Of a DNA stretch of 64,000 nt, positions 16,728 through 25,344 are shown piece by piece. The notes below the pieces were generated by a model. That model did not search any database and was not told the DNA's origin. It worked only from the letters and a program-made list of their open reading frames with translations. The stretch covers positions 688,113-752,112 of the forward strand of contig NZ_RHLK01000002.1 in the NCBI RefSeq assembly GCF_009757775.1. Reading direction: 5' to 3'. The position numbers and the translations under genes were made by a program. Source of the DNA: Paenibacillus lutrae. Its GTDB lineage: Bacteria; Bacillota; Bacilli; Paenibacillales; NBRC-103111. Within the stretch, counting starts at the first letter, position 1; each line of letters begins with the position of its first letter.

Positions 16728-17902
16728 TGGACGGTTTATGCCTGCGGATGACGATTCATCCTTTCTGTGAGCGTTTTGGCCTTGCGACCGTGGCTCTTAA
16801 GGCGCAGGATCTGCTCAATTACACAACCATTGATACCATCGTACAGCGGAAGCTGAGTAAAATGCAGCGCCGCAAAATTTCGACTTATCTCCAGGAGCGG
16901 GAGCTCGATCAGGTATTCTTCGGACCGGTCACCCTGTCGCTGCGCGATGTAAGCCAGCTGTCGCGTGTGAAGGAGGATCTGTTCCTGCGCCACGGCTCTA
17001 AGCTGAGTATCCTCGATGGTCAGCACCGCATTCTGGCGCTCGGGTTCGTCAATGAACAGATGCAGAAGGAAGTGAAGCGCATCGAGCGCAAGCTGGCTTC
17101 TCTGCGAGTGCGCCACCGCAAGGAAGCGGACAATCCGGAATTGGCTGACGAGATTACGCAGGTGAACGGGCTTTTGGAACAGATGGAGGCTAGACGTCTG
17201 GGTCTGATGGAAAGCGAGCTGGCTGTGCAGATTTATATCGGACTCGGTGAGGTGGAGGAGCAGCAGCTGTTCGGGGACATCAATTCCAAAGTGCAGCTTG
17301 TAAGCAAGGAGCTGGGTCATTCTTTCGATTCGGTCGATCCGCTTAATCTGGTCATCCAGCAGGTGGTCGATCATAATATGCTGCTGAAGAATGCAGGTGT
17401 GGAGAGACGCAGCAACTTGACGGCTTTTAACCGCAACTTCACTTGCTTGTCCTGGATGTACTCGACGGCCGTCATGCTGTTCTCCGGTAAAATGCAGTCG
17501 TCCTACGAGCTGCAGCGTAAAATCCGCAAAGACATGTCGACGTATGTGGAAATTCTGCACCAGTTCTTCAACACGATTCTGCCGATGATGCCGGAGCAGC
17601 CCGGACTTGTGCAGGTCACGTCCGCGAACCGGGTTATGCAGGAAAGCATTGCGCTGTATGCGAATTCGTTCCTGTTCCAGAATGGGGAATACAATCCGGA
17701 GTGGACCGAGTGTCTGCGGATGTTTGAAGGGTTCGACTGGTCCCATGATAACGAGGAGCTGATCTACATTTTTGGCTCGCTGGATAACGGGAAGCTGAAT
17801 CTGATTCACGAGAAGTCTCTGCGTAAGCACGGGAAACTGGTGAGCTTCTTCATGGAGGGCATCGAGCCGGAAGAGGGAATGAAATCCGCTTCACCGGCTT
17901 AA
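16727..17902 (+). CDS. DGQHR-domain (DndB-like) protein, second of a pair
   Basis: A 391-residue paralog of the preceding protein with DGQHR at residues 97-101 and QLFGDIN at 180-186. Between them is a long Arg/Lys/Glu-rich stretch (about 110-165) with heptad-like spacing, likely coiled coil. Outside the two signatures the pair is clearly diverged, so this is an old duplication, compatible with a heterodimer. The start overlaps the upstream stop as TAATG. A terminator at 17973-18014 closes the unit. Function unknown; a ParB-like nucleotide or DNA-related activity is an inference from the family only. Confidence 0.85.
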   Translation: MDGLCLRMTIHPFCERFGLATVALKAQDLLNYTTIDTIVQRKLSKMQRRKISTYLQERELDQVFFGPVTLSLRDVSQLSRVKEDLFLRHGSKLSILDGQHRILALGFVNEQMQKEVKRIERKLASLRVRHRKEADNPELADEITQVNGLLEQMEARRLGLMESELAVQIYIGLGEVEEQQLFGDINSKVQLVSKELGHSFDSVDPLNLVIQQVVDHNMLLKNAGVERRSNLTAFNRNFTCLSWMYSTAVMLFSGKMQSSYELQRKIRKDMSTYVEILHQFFNTILPMMPEQPGLVQVTSANRVMQESIALYANSFLFQNGEYNPEWTECLRMFEGFDWSHDNEELIYIFGSLDNGKLNLIHEKSLRKHGKLVSFFMEGIEPEEGMKSASPA

Positions 17903-17972
17903 TGCAGTAACGGGCAGCGCTGCTGTCCGCCTGAAGGCTGGTTATAACCGGACAAGCTAAAGGGATTCTGCT

Positions 17973-18014
17973 GGACATTCCGCTTTTGGGAGGGTCCGGC
18001 GGAGTCCTTTTTTT
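17973..18014 (+). terminator. intrinsic terminator after the DGQHR pair
   Basis: GGACATTCCGC pairs with GCGGAGTCC with a small bulge around a 15-base loop, followed by seven T residues. Confidence 0.7.
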
Positions 18015-18237
18015 GTATGCCGGACAGAGCCTCCGGAGACATCATGCAGGATAAGCTCAAGCGATACACCGTAAGCGGCCTGTTGAAGCATAAACAGGCT
18101 GTTTATGCTGTATAGATTAGTTACAGTCTTTATCTAGTTAAAGGCGACAGTTGGAAATGTGTTTGCCAATCGTGCAAGCCTTCCCCCATAATAAGAACTG
18201 ACAAGAAAAGCATAGAAAGCTGCAAAGGAGTGGACGC

Positions 18238-21200
18238 ATGCAAATCGGTGAAACGATGCCGGGAACGGCCCGTAACCGGCACACTTTATTCGCGCTCGTG
18301 CTGGCAGCAGCCGTCGTGATCCGTTTACTCGTAGCGCCGAATGTATTTGGCTATGAAGCGGATGTGCGTACGTTTATGGCCTGGGCGGACCGGGCATACA
18401 CAGTAGGGTTCGGCGAGCTGTATTCCGATCCTGATTATTTTCTGGATTACCCGCCGGGGTATATGTATGTGCTGTATATCATTGGTGCTTTATGCGGCGG
18501 TCTTCAAATCGGCTGGGAGTCAGGCTGGTCTCTGCTGATACTCAAAACGGTACCGATGGCAGCGGATCTGCTGTCTTCTGTTCTCCTATATAAGCTGGCA
18601 GCCCGGACATTCCCGTCGTCCAGGGCGGCCCTGCTGTCTTCCCTTTATATGCTGAATCCCGCTATCTGGATCAATTCGGCCGGGTGGGGGCAGGTGGATT
18701 CCGTATTCATGCTGTTTGTGCTGATTTTCCTGCTGCAGCTGGAGAAGAAGCGCTTTGTTTCGGCGGCGGTTATTCTTGCCGTTGCCGTGCTGCTGAAGCC
18801 GCAGGGACTGTTGTTCGGTCCGTTCTTCCTGGTTGCCTTGTTCCAGCAAGCGAGGGAAAAGGGCTGGTGGCGGACACTCTCCGCGAGTTTTGCTGCGGGT
18901 GCGGCGGCTTTCCTGCTTCCGGCTCTGCCTTTTGCATGGAAGCTGGAGCCGCTCTGGCTCTTTAAGCTGTACTTCGGTACGCTGGCCTCGTACCCGTACG
19001 CCTCGCTTAACGCGTTCAATCTCATGGCGCTGCTCGGAGGTAACTTCCAGACGGCTGACGGACAATTGTTTTCGATGAATTATACGGGGTGGGGCACGAT
19101 CTTTTTTGTGCTGGCCCTGCTGTTCTCCTTGGTCCTTTATGCAAGAACCTCTCACAAAAAAGGCGCAGGCTTCTATATGGGCTTTCTGTTCGCCACGTCC
19201 GCTTTTATGCTGATGACCAAAATGCACGAACGTTACCTGTTCTACGGGCTGCTTTTGCTGCTTGCTGCTTATTTGTATTTGAAGGATAAGCGTCTGCTTC
19301 TGCTGTTCGGAGGTTTCAGCCTGACCAGCTTCCTCAACGTAGGGTATGTCCTCTGGCAGAGCTCGAACGATATTTACCATATTGCTGTAAAAGATCCTGT
19401 TCTGGTCGCAGTGTCGGCCGTGAACCTGATATTGTTCGTATTCGCGTGGAGGTATGCTTTTCTGCTGGCGTCCGGCACAGACAACGAGCGGAATACGGAA
19501 GGAAGCGTTCACACGCAAAGGGGCCTGCTTGCCGGTCTGACGACCAGAGGCTCTGTGGTCCGGGACCGGGACGGCGCACTGGCTGCCCGCGAACCGTTGT
19601 GGACGAGGAAGGATGTAGGGCTTGCGGGTCTTATCACCGCTGTCTATACGGTTATCGCGCTGATTAATCTGGGGTCTTCCCAGGCGCCGGAGACCTTCTG
19701 GAAACCGGCAACGGCCACATCCGATGAGATCGTAGCGGATTTCGGTGAATCCAGGCACATCGCCCGGATTCATAATTATGCGGGCGCCGGAGACGGTTCG
19801 TTCCGGTTCGAATTCTCCGACGATGGAGTGGTGTGGGACCGGCCGGTGGATGTGAAATCGGACTACGTCAAAGTGTTTACATGGAACGTCGTTAAGACCG
19901 AAGTGAATACCCGGTATGTCAAAATCATTCCGATGGACACCGGGTTTCGTCTGCACGAGGTGGCATTCTTCGATGGCGTGTCGGATATACCGCTCCCGGT
20001 TAAGGTGCTTCCAGCCGGCGAGCAGGACTCGGCATCGGGTGAATCTGGAGCAGCCGCCAGTTCGGCCGAGCATGCTAACTTGTTTGACGAGCAGGCGATC
20101 GTGCCTGCTGCTCCAACTTATCTGGATGGCACTTATTTTGATGAAATTTATCATGCGCGAACAGCCTATGAGCATTTATATCGGATCGAACCTTATGAGA
20201 GCACCCATCCTCCGCTGGGCAAAGTCCTCATTTCGGCGGGGATCGCTCTCTTCGGAATGAATCCTTTCGGCTGGCGCATTGTAGGCACGCTGTTCGGGGC
20301 AGCCATGCTTCCGCTCATGTATATGATGGCGAAGCGGCTGCTGGGCCGTACGGAATATGCGGCAATTGCGACTTTCCTGTTCGCTTTTGATTTTATGCAC
20401 TTTGCGCAGACGAGAATCTCTACGATTGATGTGTATGGCGTGTTTTTCATCATGCTGATGTTCGCGCTGATGTACCGGTATACGACGATGAACTTCTACG
20501 AGGTTTCATGGCGCCGGACGCTGGTGCCGTTAGGCCTTGCGGGAGTAGTCTTCGGGATTGGAGCCGCCTCCAAATGGATTGTGCTCTACGGAGGCGCAGG
20601 CCTTGCCGTACTGCTTGCCCTGAGCTTGTGGGAGCGCTATGGGGAGTATAGGGAAGCTAAGCGTAAACTAAAAGAATGGGCAAGAGAGCAGGCTCAGAGC
20701 GAAGCATCTGAAAGCGGAGATCCGAAGCTGACATGGGAGGAGCATAACGGGGGGGAGAGCGACCGCTCGTCCGGCGGATCTGCCTCGAATATGCTCATCC
20801 AGCAAGAAGCGGCAGCCCGCGACAGTCTGGGGGCCATTGTAAGCATGAGCACGGCTGAGAGCAGGCAGGAGGAAGTGCAGCGATGGACCGCAAAGGTACG
20901 TAAGTTCCCGCGCTATACGATCTACACGCTGCTGTTCTGCGTCGTCTTCTACGTGCTGATTCCGGCGGGCATTTACGTGGCCTCTTACATTCCGTTCATG
21001 ATGGTGCCGGGACCGGGGCATGGTCTGGCTGATGTCATTACCTACCAGAAGCATATGTACAGCTACCACAGTGAGCTCGTTGCGACGCATCCATTCTCTT
21101 CAAGCTGGTGGGAATGGCCGCTGATGCTCAGGCCGATCTGGTACTACAAAGGGGAATTCGTTCCCCTGGATAGTGTATCGAGTATTGTATCGTTCGGCAA

Positions 21201-21567
21201 TCCGCTCATCTGGTGGCCGGGGTTGATCTGTGTTCTGCTTGCCGTCTGGCTGGCTTTCAGGACACGCAACAAGCCGCTGCGGTTCCTGCTTATCGCTTAC
21301 GCGTCCCAGTACTTGCCTTGGATGCTCGTGCCGAGACTGACATTTATATACCACTACTTTGCGATGGTTCCCTTCATGATTCTGATCATCACGTTCTTTA
21401 TCCGGCATCTTTTCGAAACCAAACCGCACTGGAGACGCTGGGGGTACGTGTATCTGGCGGCAGTCGCACTGCTGTTCGTCATTTTCTATCCTCTGCTTTC
21501 TGGCTTGGTGGTCGATAAATCTTATACCGAATGGCTGCGCTGGCTGCCGGGATGGAATTATTTCTAG
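18238..21567 (+). CDS. two-module GT-C glycosyltransferase (mannosyltransferase-like N half, PMT/GT39-like C half)
   Basis: The 1109-residue membrane protein appears to be a fusion. Residues 1 to ~420 form a polytopic GT-C glycosyltransferase module with the loop DYPPGYMYV and the motif KMHERY. A linker and an extra-membrane beta-rich stretch (about 485-590, WKPATATSDEIVADFG ... RYVKIIP) resembles a discoidin-type domain. From ~625 on it is a protein O-mannosyltransferase-like (GT39) module: YFDEIYHARTAYEHL, THPPLGK, RISTIDVYGVFF and many helices. A soluble loop at ~805-880 is highly charged. Both modules should use polyprenyl-phosphate sugars on the outer face; acceptors are unknown. It is a single uninterrupted gene with AAAGGAG upstream and a terminator downstream. 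Confidence 0.85.
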   Translation: MQIGETMPGTARNRHTLFALVLAAAVVIRLLVAPNVFGYEADVRTFMAWADRAYTVGFGELYSDPDYFLDYPPGYMYVLYIIGALCGGLQIGWESGWSLLILKTVPMAADLLSSVLLYKLAARTFPSSRAALLSSLYMLNPAIWINSAGWGQVDSVFMLFVLIFLLQLEKKRFVSAAVILAVAVLLKPQGLLFGPFFLVALFQQAREKGWWRTLSASFAAGAAAFLLPALPFAWKLEPLWLFKLYFGTLASYPYASLNAFNLMALLGGNFQTADGQLFSMNYTGWGTIFFVLALLFSLVLYARTSHKKGAGFYMGFLFATSAFMLMTKMHERYLFYGLLLLLAAYLYLKDKRLLLLFGGFSLTSFLNVGYVLWQSSNDIYHIAVKDPVLVAVSAVNLILFVFAWRYAFLLASGTDNERNTEGSVHTQRGLLAGLTTRGSVVRDRDGALAAREPLWTRKDVGLAGLITAVYTVIALINLGSSQAPETFWKPATATSDEIVADFGESRHIARIHNYAGAGDGSFRFEFSDDGVVWDRPVDVKSDYVKVFTWNVVKTEVNTRYVKIIPMDTGFRLHEVAFFDGVSDIPLPVKVLPAGEQDSASGESGAAASSAEHANLFDEQAIVPAAPTYLDGTYFDEIYHARTAYEHLYRIEPYESTHPPLGKVLISAGIALFGMNPFGWRIVGTLFGAAMLPLMYMMAKRLLGRTEYAAIATFLFAFDFMHFAQTRISTIDVYGVFFIMLMFALMYRYTTMNFYEVSWRRTLVPLGLAGVVFGIGAASKWIVLYGGAGLAVLLALSLWERYGEYREAKRKLKEWAREQAQSEASESGDPKLTWEEHNGGESDRSSGGSASNMLIQQEAAARDSLGAIVSMSTAESRQEEVQRWTAKVRKFPRYTIYTLLFCVVFYVLIPAGIYVASYIPFMMVPGPGHGLADVITYQKHMYSYHSELVATHPFSSSWWEWPLMLRPIWYYKGEFVPLDSVSSIVSFGNPLIWWPGLICVLLAVWLAFRTRNKPLRFLLIAYASQYLPWMLVPRLTFIYHYFAMVPFMILIITFFIRHLFETKPHWRRWGYVYLAAVALLFVIFYPLLSGLVVDKSYTEWLRWLPGWNYF

Positions 21568-21611
21568 GGCGGCTGGCGATATGTACCCGGTAATTGTGTG
21601 AAATTCGATAG

Positions 21612-21647
21612 GACTGTCTCTTGGCGTAACAGGGGACAGTCTTTTTT
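21612..21647 (+). terminator. intrinsic terminator after the glycosyltransferase
   Basis: GACTGTCTC pairs with GGGACAGTC (one T-G pair) and runs into six T residues. Confidence 0.8.
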
Positions 21648-21778
21648 AACTCCGTATTTCAATAAATAGTTACGCTTCTATGCAATCCGTGAAGACTGGA
21701 ACCCTTTGTCTGCCATGGAGTCCTATTCGTAAAAGTGTTAAAATAAATAGATCATGTTTTGGATTGGGGAGAAGTGTA

Positions 21779-22666
21779 GTGTTAAATCAAAATAAGGTTA
21801 TGATTGTAGACGGGATGGCCATTCTTTTTAGAGCTTTCTATGCAACTTCCTATAGCGGATATATAAGAAAAACCAGCTCAGGTTTGCCTACAAATGCTGT
21901 ATATGGCTTTATTCAATATTTTTTTGATGCAATAAATACGTTCAAACCTTCCCATGTCATTTGCTGTTGGGATATGGGAAGCACAACATTCCGGACCGAA
22001 CAGTACAGCGATTATAAGGGGAATCGTCCTAAACCCCCTGTTGAGCTAATTCCGCAATTCGATCTGATTAAGGAAGTCGTGGCGGAAATGGGGATTCCCA
22101 ATATCGGACTGGTAGGTTATGAGGCGGATGACTGCATGGGGACGTTGGCCAATCAACTGAGCATCGACTCCGAAGTCTATATTTTGACCGGGGACCATGA
22201 TATGCTCCAATTGGTAAGTGAGCGTGTGAAAGTGGTCATCATGAAAAAAGGAAAATTAAATTATGCGGTCTACGACTCGGATTTATTAATGGCGGAGAAG
22301 CAGCTTAAACCTTTGCAAGTGATTGACTTGAAAGGGTTCATGGGAGATACCAGTGACAATTATCCGGGAGTAAGGGGGATTGGTGAGAAGATTGCCCTGA
22401 AATTACTTCTCGAATATCAATCCGTTGAGGGTGTTCTTGAAAACCTGGATAAGCTGCCGAAGGGTGTCCGGACAAAAATCGAAGAGAATTTGGAAATGCT
22501 GCACTTATCCAGAAATTTAGCAACGATTAAAGTGGATGTACCGATTAAATGTGACTTGAATGAATGTATGTGGAGCTTACGCAAAGAAGCAGCCATCCGC
22601 AAGTTCGAGGAATTAGAATTTGGCGGTCTTGTTAAAGTGCTGGAGAGTGCCCATTGTATAGCTTGA
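21779..22666 (+). CDS. stand-alone 5'-3' exonuclease (YpcP-like)
   Basis: The 295-residue protein matches the 5' nuclease domain of DNA polymerase I without the polymerase. It has the acidic metal sites in MIVDGMAILFRAF, CCWDMGS, YEADDCMGTLA and TGDHDMLQ, and the helix-3-turn-helix DNA-binding segment GDTSDNYPGVRGIGEKIALKLL. It should remove RNA primers or flaps. The frame is open from 21680, but the family N-terminus and GGGGAG six bases upstream point to GTG at 21779. Codon use is more AT-rich than the upstream glycosyltransferase. Confidence 0.9.
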   Translation: MLNQNKVMIVDGMAILFRAFYATSYSGYIRKTSSGLPTNAVYGFIQYFFDAINTFKPSHVICCWDMGSTTFRTEQYSDYKGNRPKPPVELIPQFDLIKEVVAEMGIPNIGLVGYEADDCMGTLANQLSIDSEVYILTGDHDMLQLVSERVKVVIMKKGKLNYAVYDSDLLMAEKQLKPLQVIDLKGFMGDTSDNYPGVRGIGEKIALKLLLEYQSVEGVLENLDKLPKGVRTKIEENLEMLHLSRNLATIKVDVPIKCDLNECMWSLRKEAAIRKFEELEFGGLVKVLESAHCIA

Positions 22667-22699
22667 TAAACAGACATGACAGGAGAACATCTTTACACG

Positions 22700-22744
22700 G
22701 CGACCGACTCGGGGTTTATTTCACCGGGACGGTCGCTTTTTTGT
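22700..22744 (+). terminator. intrinsic terminator after the exonuclease gene
   Basis: GCGACCG pairs with CGGTCGC around a 23-base loop, followed by eight T residues. Confidence 0.7.
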
Positions 22745-22878
22745 ATTTTTATAAGCCATTAATATTTCAAAAAAAGCGGATTTTTTTCAAAATAACCCGA
22801 TATCCTTTACAAATAAAAGAGGTCAGATTAAAATTCGTGGTAAATATAGGGATGAAAACTAAATTGAGGATGATGCAT

Positions 22879-23760
22879 ATGGTCATAAATAGATTCAAAA
22901 AACCAGAGGGTAAACAACTTATCTTTGAATCCTATGAGAGACTTGTGAGCCTGTGGGGAGTCGAAGTGGAAGAAAGCGATATTCCTACAACCTATGGTCA
23001 TACACATATCCTTACTGCCGGTAACCGGAACAATCCTCCATTGATGTTATTTCACGGGGTGGGTGACAATTCCGCTTTGATGTGGCTATTTAATATGTCC
23101 GAGCTGAGCCAACATTTTTTTGTAATCGCTGTGGATACATTAGGGGGACCCGGGAAAAGCGAACCCAATGCCAATTATATGAAAACCTTCGATCAGTCGC
23201 TGTGGATTGACGAGATCCTGCGGTGGTTCGACTTGGAAACGGTTAATCTTGCAGGTGTCTCCAACGGTTCTTACATAGCCAGCTACTATACGATTACGAA
23301 TCCTGACAGGGTGAATAAAGTAATCTCATTAGCGGGCAGTACCAAAGTCAATATGCTTCGAATGGCCATGCTGTTCCTGCCGGAAGCTCTGCTGCCTGCC
23401 TCCGAGAAGAATACAAAGAAGCTGCTGAGAAAGTTATGTGCCCCAACCTCTACCGTTTTTGAGAGTAACCAAGAGCTTATGACCCACTGGACGTATTTGC
23501 GCAAATACTTTAATAACAAGTCGATGATGTACCACAAATATAAGAAATTTACGAACGAAGACATTTCCGTTTTGAAAGGGAAAGCGCTGTTCCTAATCGG
23601 GCAATATGATCGGTTATCCAATTATCCTGCTGCGATTAAGGATTTAGAGATGAACAAGGTTCCTTATAAAATTATTCCAGATGCAGGGCATGGCATTAAT
23701 CATGAACAAGCATATCATATTAACCGTGAAATGATCCGATTTTTAACAGTGGATGCCTAG
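22879..23760 (+). CDS. alpha/beta-hydrolase fold esterase or acyl hydrolase
   Basis: An alpha/beta hydrolase with the oxyanion segment LMLFHGVGDN, nucleophile elbow GVSNGS (serine in G-x-S-x-G), a late acidic residue in GQYDRLSN and catalytic His in DAGHGINHE. It resembles small Bacillus carboxylesterases, but the substrate cannot be read from sequence. The frame is open from 22654, crossing the upstream terminator, so that start is ruled out. Several in-frame ATGs occur at 22852, 22870, 22873 and 22879. TTGAGG nine bases before 22879 favours it, giving 293 residues. It is a monocistronic gene in an AT-richer stretch. Confidence 0.82.
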   Translation: MVINRFKKPEGKQLIFESYERLVSLWGVEVEESDIPTTYGHTHILTAGNRNNPPLMLFHGVGDNSALMWLFNMSELSQHFFVIAVDTLGGPGKSEPNANYMKTFDQSLWIDEILRWFDLETVNLAGVSNGSYIASYYTITNPDRVNKVISLAGSTKVNMLRMAMLFLPEALLPASEKNTKKLLRKLCAPTSTVFESNQELMTHWTYLRKYFNNKSMMYHKYKKFTNEDISVLKGKALFLIGQYDRLSNYPAAIKDLEMNKVPYKIIPDAGHGINHEQAYHINREMIRFLTVDA

Positions 23761-24109
23761 TTAAACGTGCTGGATCAGTATCGTCCATGCGTATGGAAGA
23801 TTTACCCTACTGTATCGGCATGTCTGGGCGGAGCCATGCTTTTCCATGCGAAAGTCGGGTAGATGGGATGTCCTTCTGTCTTTTTAAGGACACGACTGAA
23901 ATACAGCGGATCGTCAGCTTAAGCTGCGGTCCGCTTTTTGTCTTTTTAGGACAAAAGTCATAAAAAGGGTTCCCTCTATTTCTTGAATTTGGTATGGTAG
24001 GGGATGAAACATTCCTGGGTATTCACAAAAAAATGAAACAAAATCCCTGCTCAAACGTTAGAAAGAGCATGAATATTTTCCAATACGAAGTTTGAAAGGA
24101 TGATACCCC
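23761..24109 (+). other. structured intergenic region with terminator
   Basis: No gene is seen. Several nested pairings occur: TACCC (23811-23815) with GGGTA (23858-23862) enclosing GCATG/CATGC helices, then GTCCTT with AAGGAC around 23869-23890, then an intrinsic terminator AGCGGATC/GGTCCGCT at 23905-23939 ending in T5. The first part does not match a riboswitch class I know. The following ~170 bases before the next gene are AT-rich and probably hold its promoter. Confidence 0.4.
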
Positions 24110-24325
24110 ATGGAAGCAAGTGTGCGTATTATTGAAAAATTAGAGAACGGTGATTTGAAAACAATCGACGAGAGAGCCTGGAGCCAGGCTATGTTCACGA
24201 TGATGGAGCAAGCTAACTTCCTGCTGGTCGGCGGGAAAGAATACGAGATGATCGAAGGCAGACTCGATGTAGAGAACGAGAAGCTGGAAGTACTGGTTAT
24301 CCCGGTCAAGAAAGACAGTGAATAA
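24110..24325 (+). CDS. conserved small protein of the GspS-like envelope cluster
   Basis: A 71-residue acidic protein with no signal peptide or membrane helix. It starts with a helical charged segment, then a beta-rich second half (FLLVGGKEYEMIEGRLDV...LEVLVIPVK). GAAAGGATG precedes the ATG. Only 38 bases separate it from the next gene, so it appears to be the first gene of the cluster that contains the ATP-grasp enzyme and the DUF350 protein. I do not recognise a named family. Confidence 0.7.
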   Translation: MEASVRIIEKLENGDLKTIDERAWSQAMFTMMEQANFLLVGGKEYEMIEGRLDVENEKLEVLVIPVKKDSE

Positions 24326-24363
24326 ATTCAAGCTTAGAAAGTCAGACAATGGAGGGATTCGCA

Positions 24364-25344
24364 ATGAAGGTGAGGAGTAAACATAGCGGACAGAAGCCAC
24401 CGGAACTTCAGGCCATCGAATGGAACACCGCTGAATTTCAGGCAGACGCGCTGCAGCAAGTCAAGCTGCCTGCTGTGACGGAAGTTATTTCGGCTTCCAT
24501 AGAAGCCGGGGCAGCACAGGCGGCGCATGAAGTCCACCCTGCTGCTGATCAAGCAGAGAGCAGCCAAGCCGATGGAGCCGGATCGGTGCCTGCCGAAGCG
24601 GCAGTGGATGACGCCAGACGCAGGACAACTGCGGGCCCGGCCCGTTCTTCCCGGACAGCGAAGCCGCTCCGCGTACTGAGCACCTCGCTGGGTATGGTGC
24701 TGGCGGCTAATCTGCTGCTCGTCCCGGCCGCATTCTCGGAGAGCAAGCCGGAGCCGAAGCTGATTGAATGGTCGAACGAAGATGTGAAGACCTATTTTGA
24801 TCCGAATATGGACTGGAACATTCCGCTCCCGGATCAGGCAGGCCAAGCGAGCCCGACTCCAACCCCAACCAATGGCGGATCTGCAGGTACGGGCTCCAGT
24901 GCTCCGATCGTATATAACAACGGACTCGACTGGACAGATTTAATGCTGTACCATCTTATTTTCAACAGCGGCGGATCCTATTCATCACGAGGATGGAGCA
25001 GTTCGCGGCCGGCTTATGATTACAAGACTAAGAAACCATATTCGGTTCCGACCTATGATTCGACCAAATTCCAGAACAAACAAACTTCGAATTCGACGGT
25101 CAAACCCAAGACTTCGAATACAACGGGCGCGTTTAATAGTAAGTCTACGATTAATTCCCGGAATAATAGCTCATCGAATTCTTCAGGCAGTACCAAATCG
25201 GGGTCAACGAGCACCAAATCCGGAAGTGTTTCCGGTTCATCCGGCTCCAGCTCATCAAGCAAATCCAGTTCATCATCGTCCGGCAGCATCGGCGGTAAAT
25301 CGAGCGGCTTCAGCTCGTCCGGCAGTTCTTCCAGCGGCAGCTAA
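24364..25344 (+). CDS. membrane-anchored protein with Ser-rich low-complexity tail (YjfM/YgiB-position)
   Basis: A 326-residue protein with a hydrophilic Ala/Glu-rich N-terminus, one membrane-spanning helix near residues 99-121 (SLGMVLAANLLLVPAAF), an extracytoplasmic segment with FDPNMDW and GLDWTDLMLYHLIF, and a C-terminal 90 residues composed mostly of Ser, Gly, Lys, Thr and Asn. Its place directly before the ATP-grasp enzyme mirrors E. coli ygiB-ygiC and yjfM-yjfC. That parallel is positional; I cannot show DUF1190 homology. The frame opens at 24349, but GGAGGG lies between that ATG and the ATG at 24364, which is therefore the start. Its stop overlaps the next start by one base. Confidence 0.75.
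   Translation: MKVRSKHSGQKPPELQAIEWNTAEFQADALQQVKLPAVTEVISASIEAGAAQAAHEVHPAADQAESSQADGAGSVPAEAAVDDARRRTTAGPARSSRTAKPLRVLSTSLGMVLAANLLLVPAAFSESKPEPKLIEWSNEDVKTYFDPNMDWNIPLPDQAGQASPTPTPTNGGSAGTGSSAPIVYNNGLDWTDLMLYHLIFNSGGSYSSRGWSSSRPAYDYKTKKPYSVPTYDSTKFQNKQTSNSTVKPKTSNTTGAFNSKSTINSRNNSSSNSSGSTKSGSTSTKSGSVSGSSGSSSSSKSSSSSSGSIGGKSSGFSSSGSSSSGS

Noticed and set aside
15591-17902. Complete dnd phosphorothioation locus
   Set aside because: Only DndB-like genes are present; no DndA, C, D, E or F-H gene occurs within several kb. The adjacent aminotransferase is not a cysteine desulfurase.
18586-20175. 529-residue open frame on the minus strand
   Set aside because: Antisense to the glycosyltransferase gene, which has clear motifs and helices. 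The open frame is a by-product of GC-skewed codon use; it has no ribosome site and the peptide is basic and His/Gln/Arg-rich.
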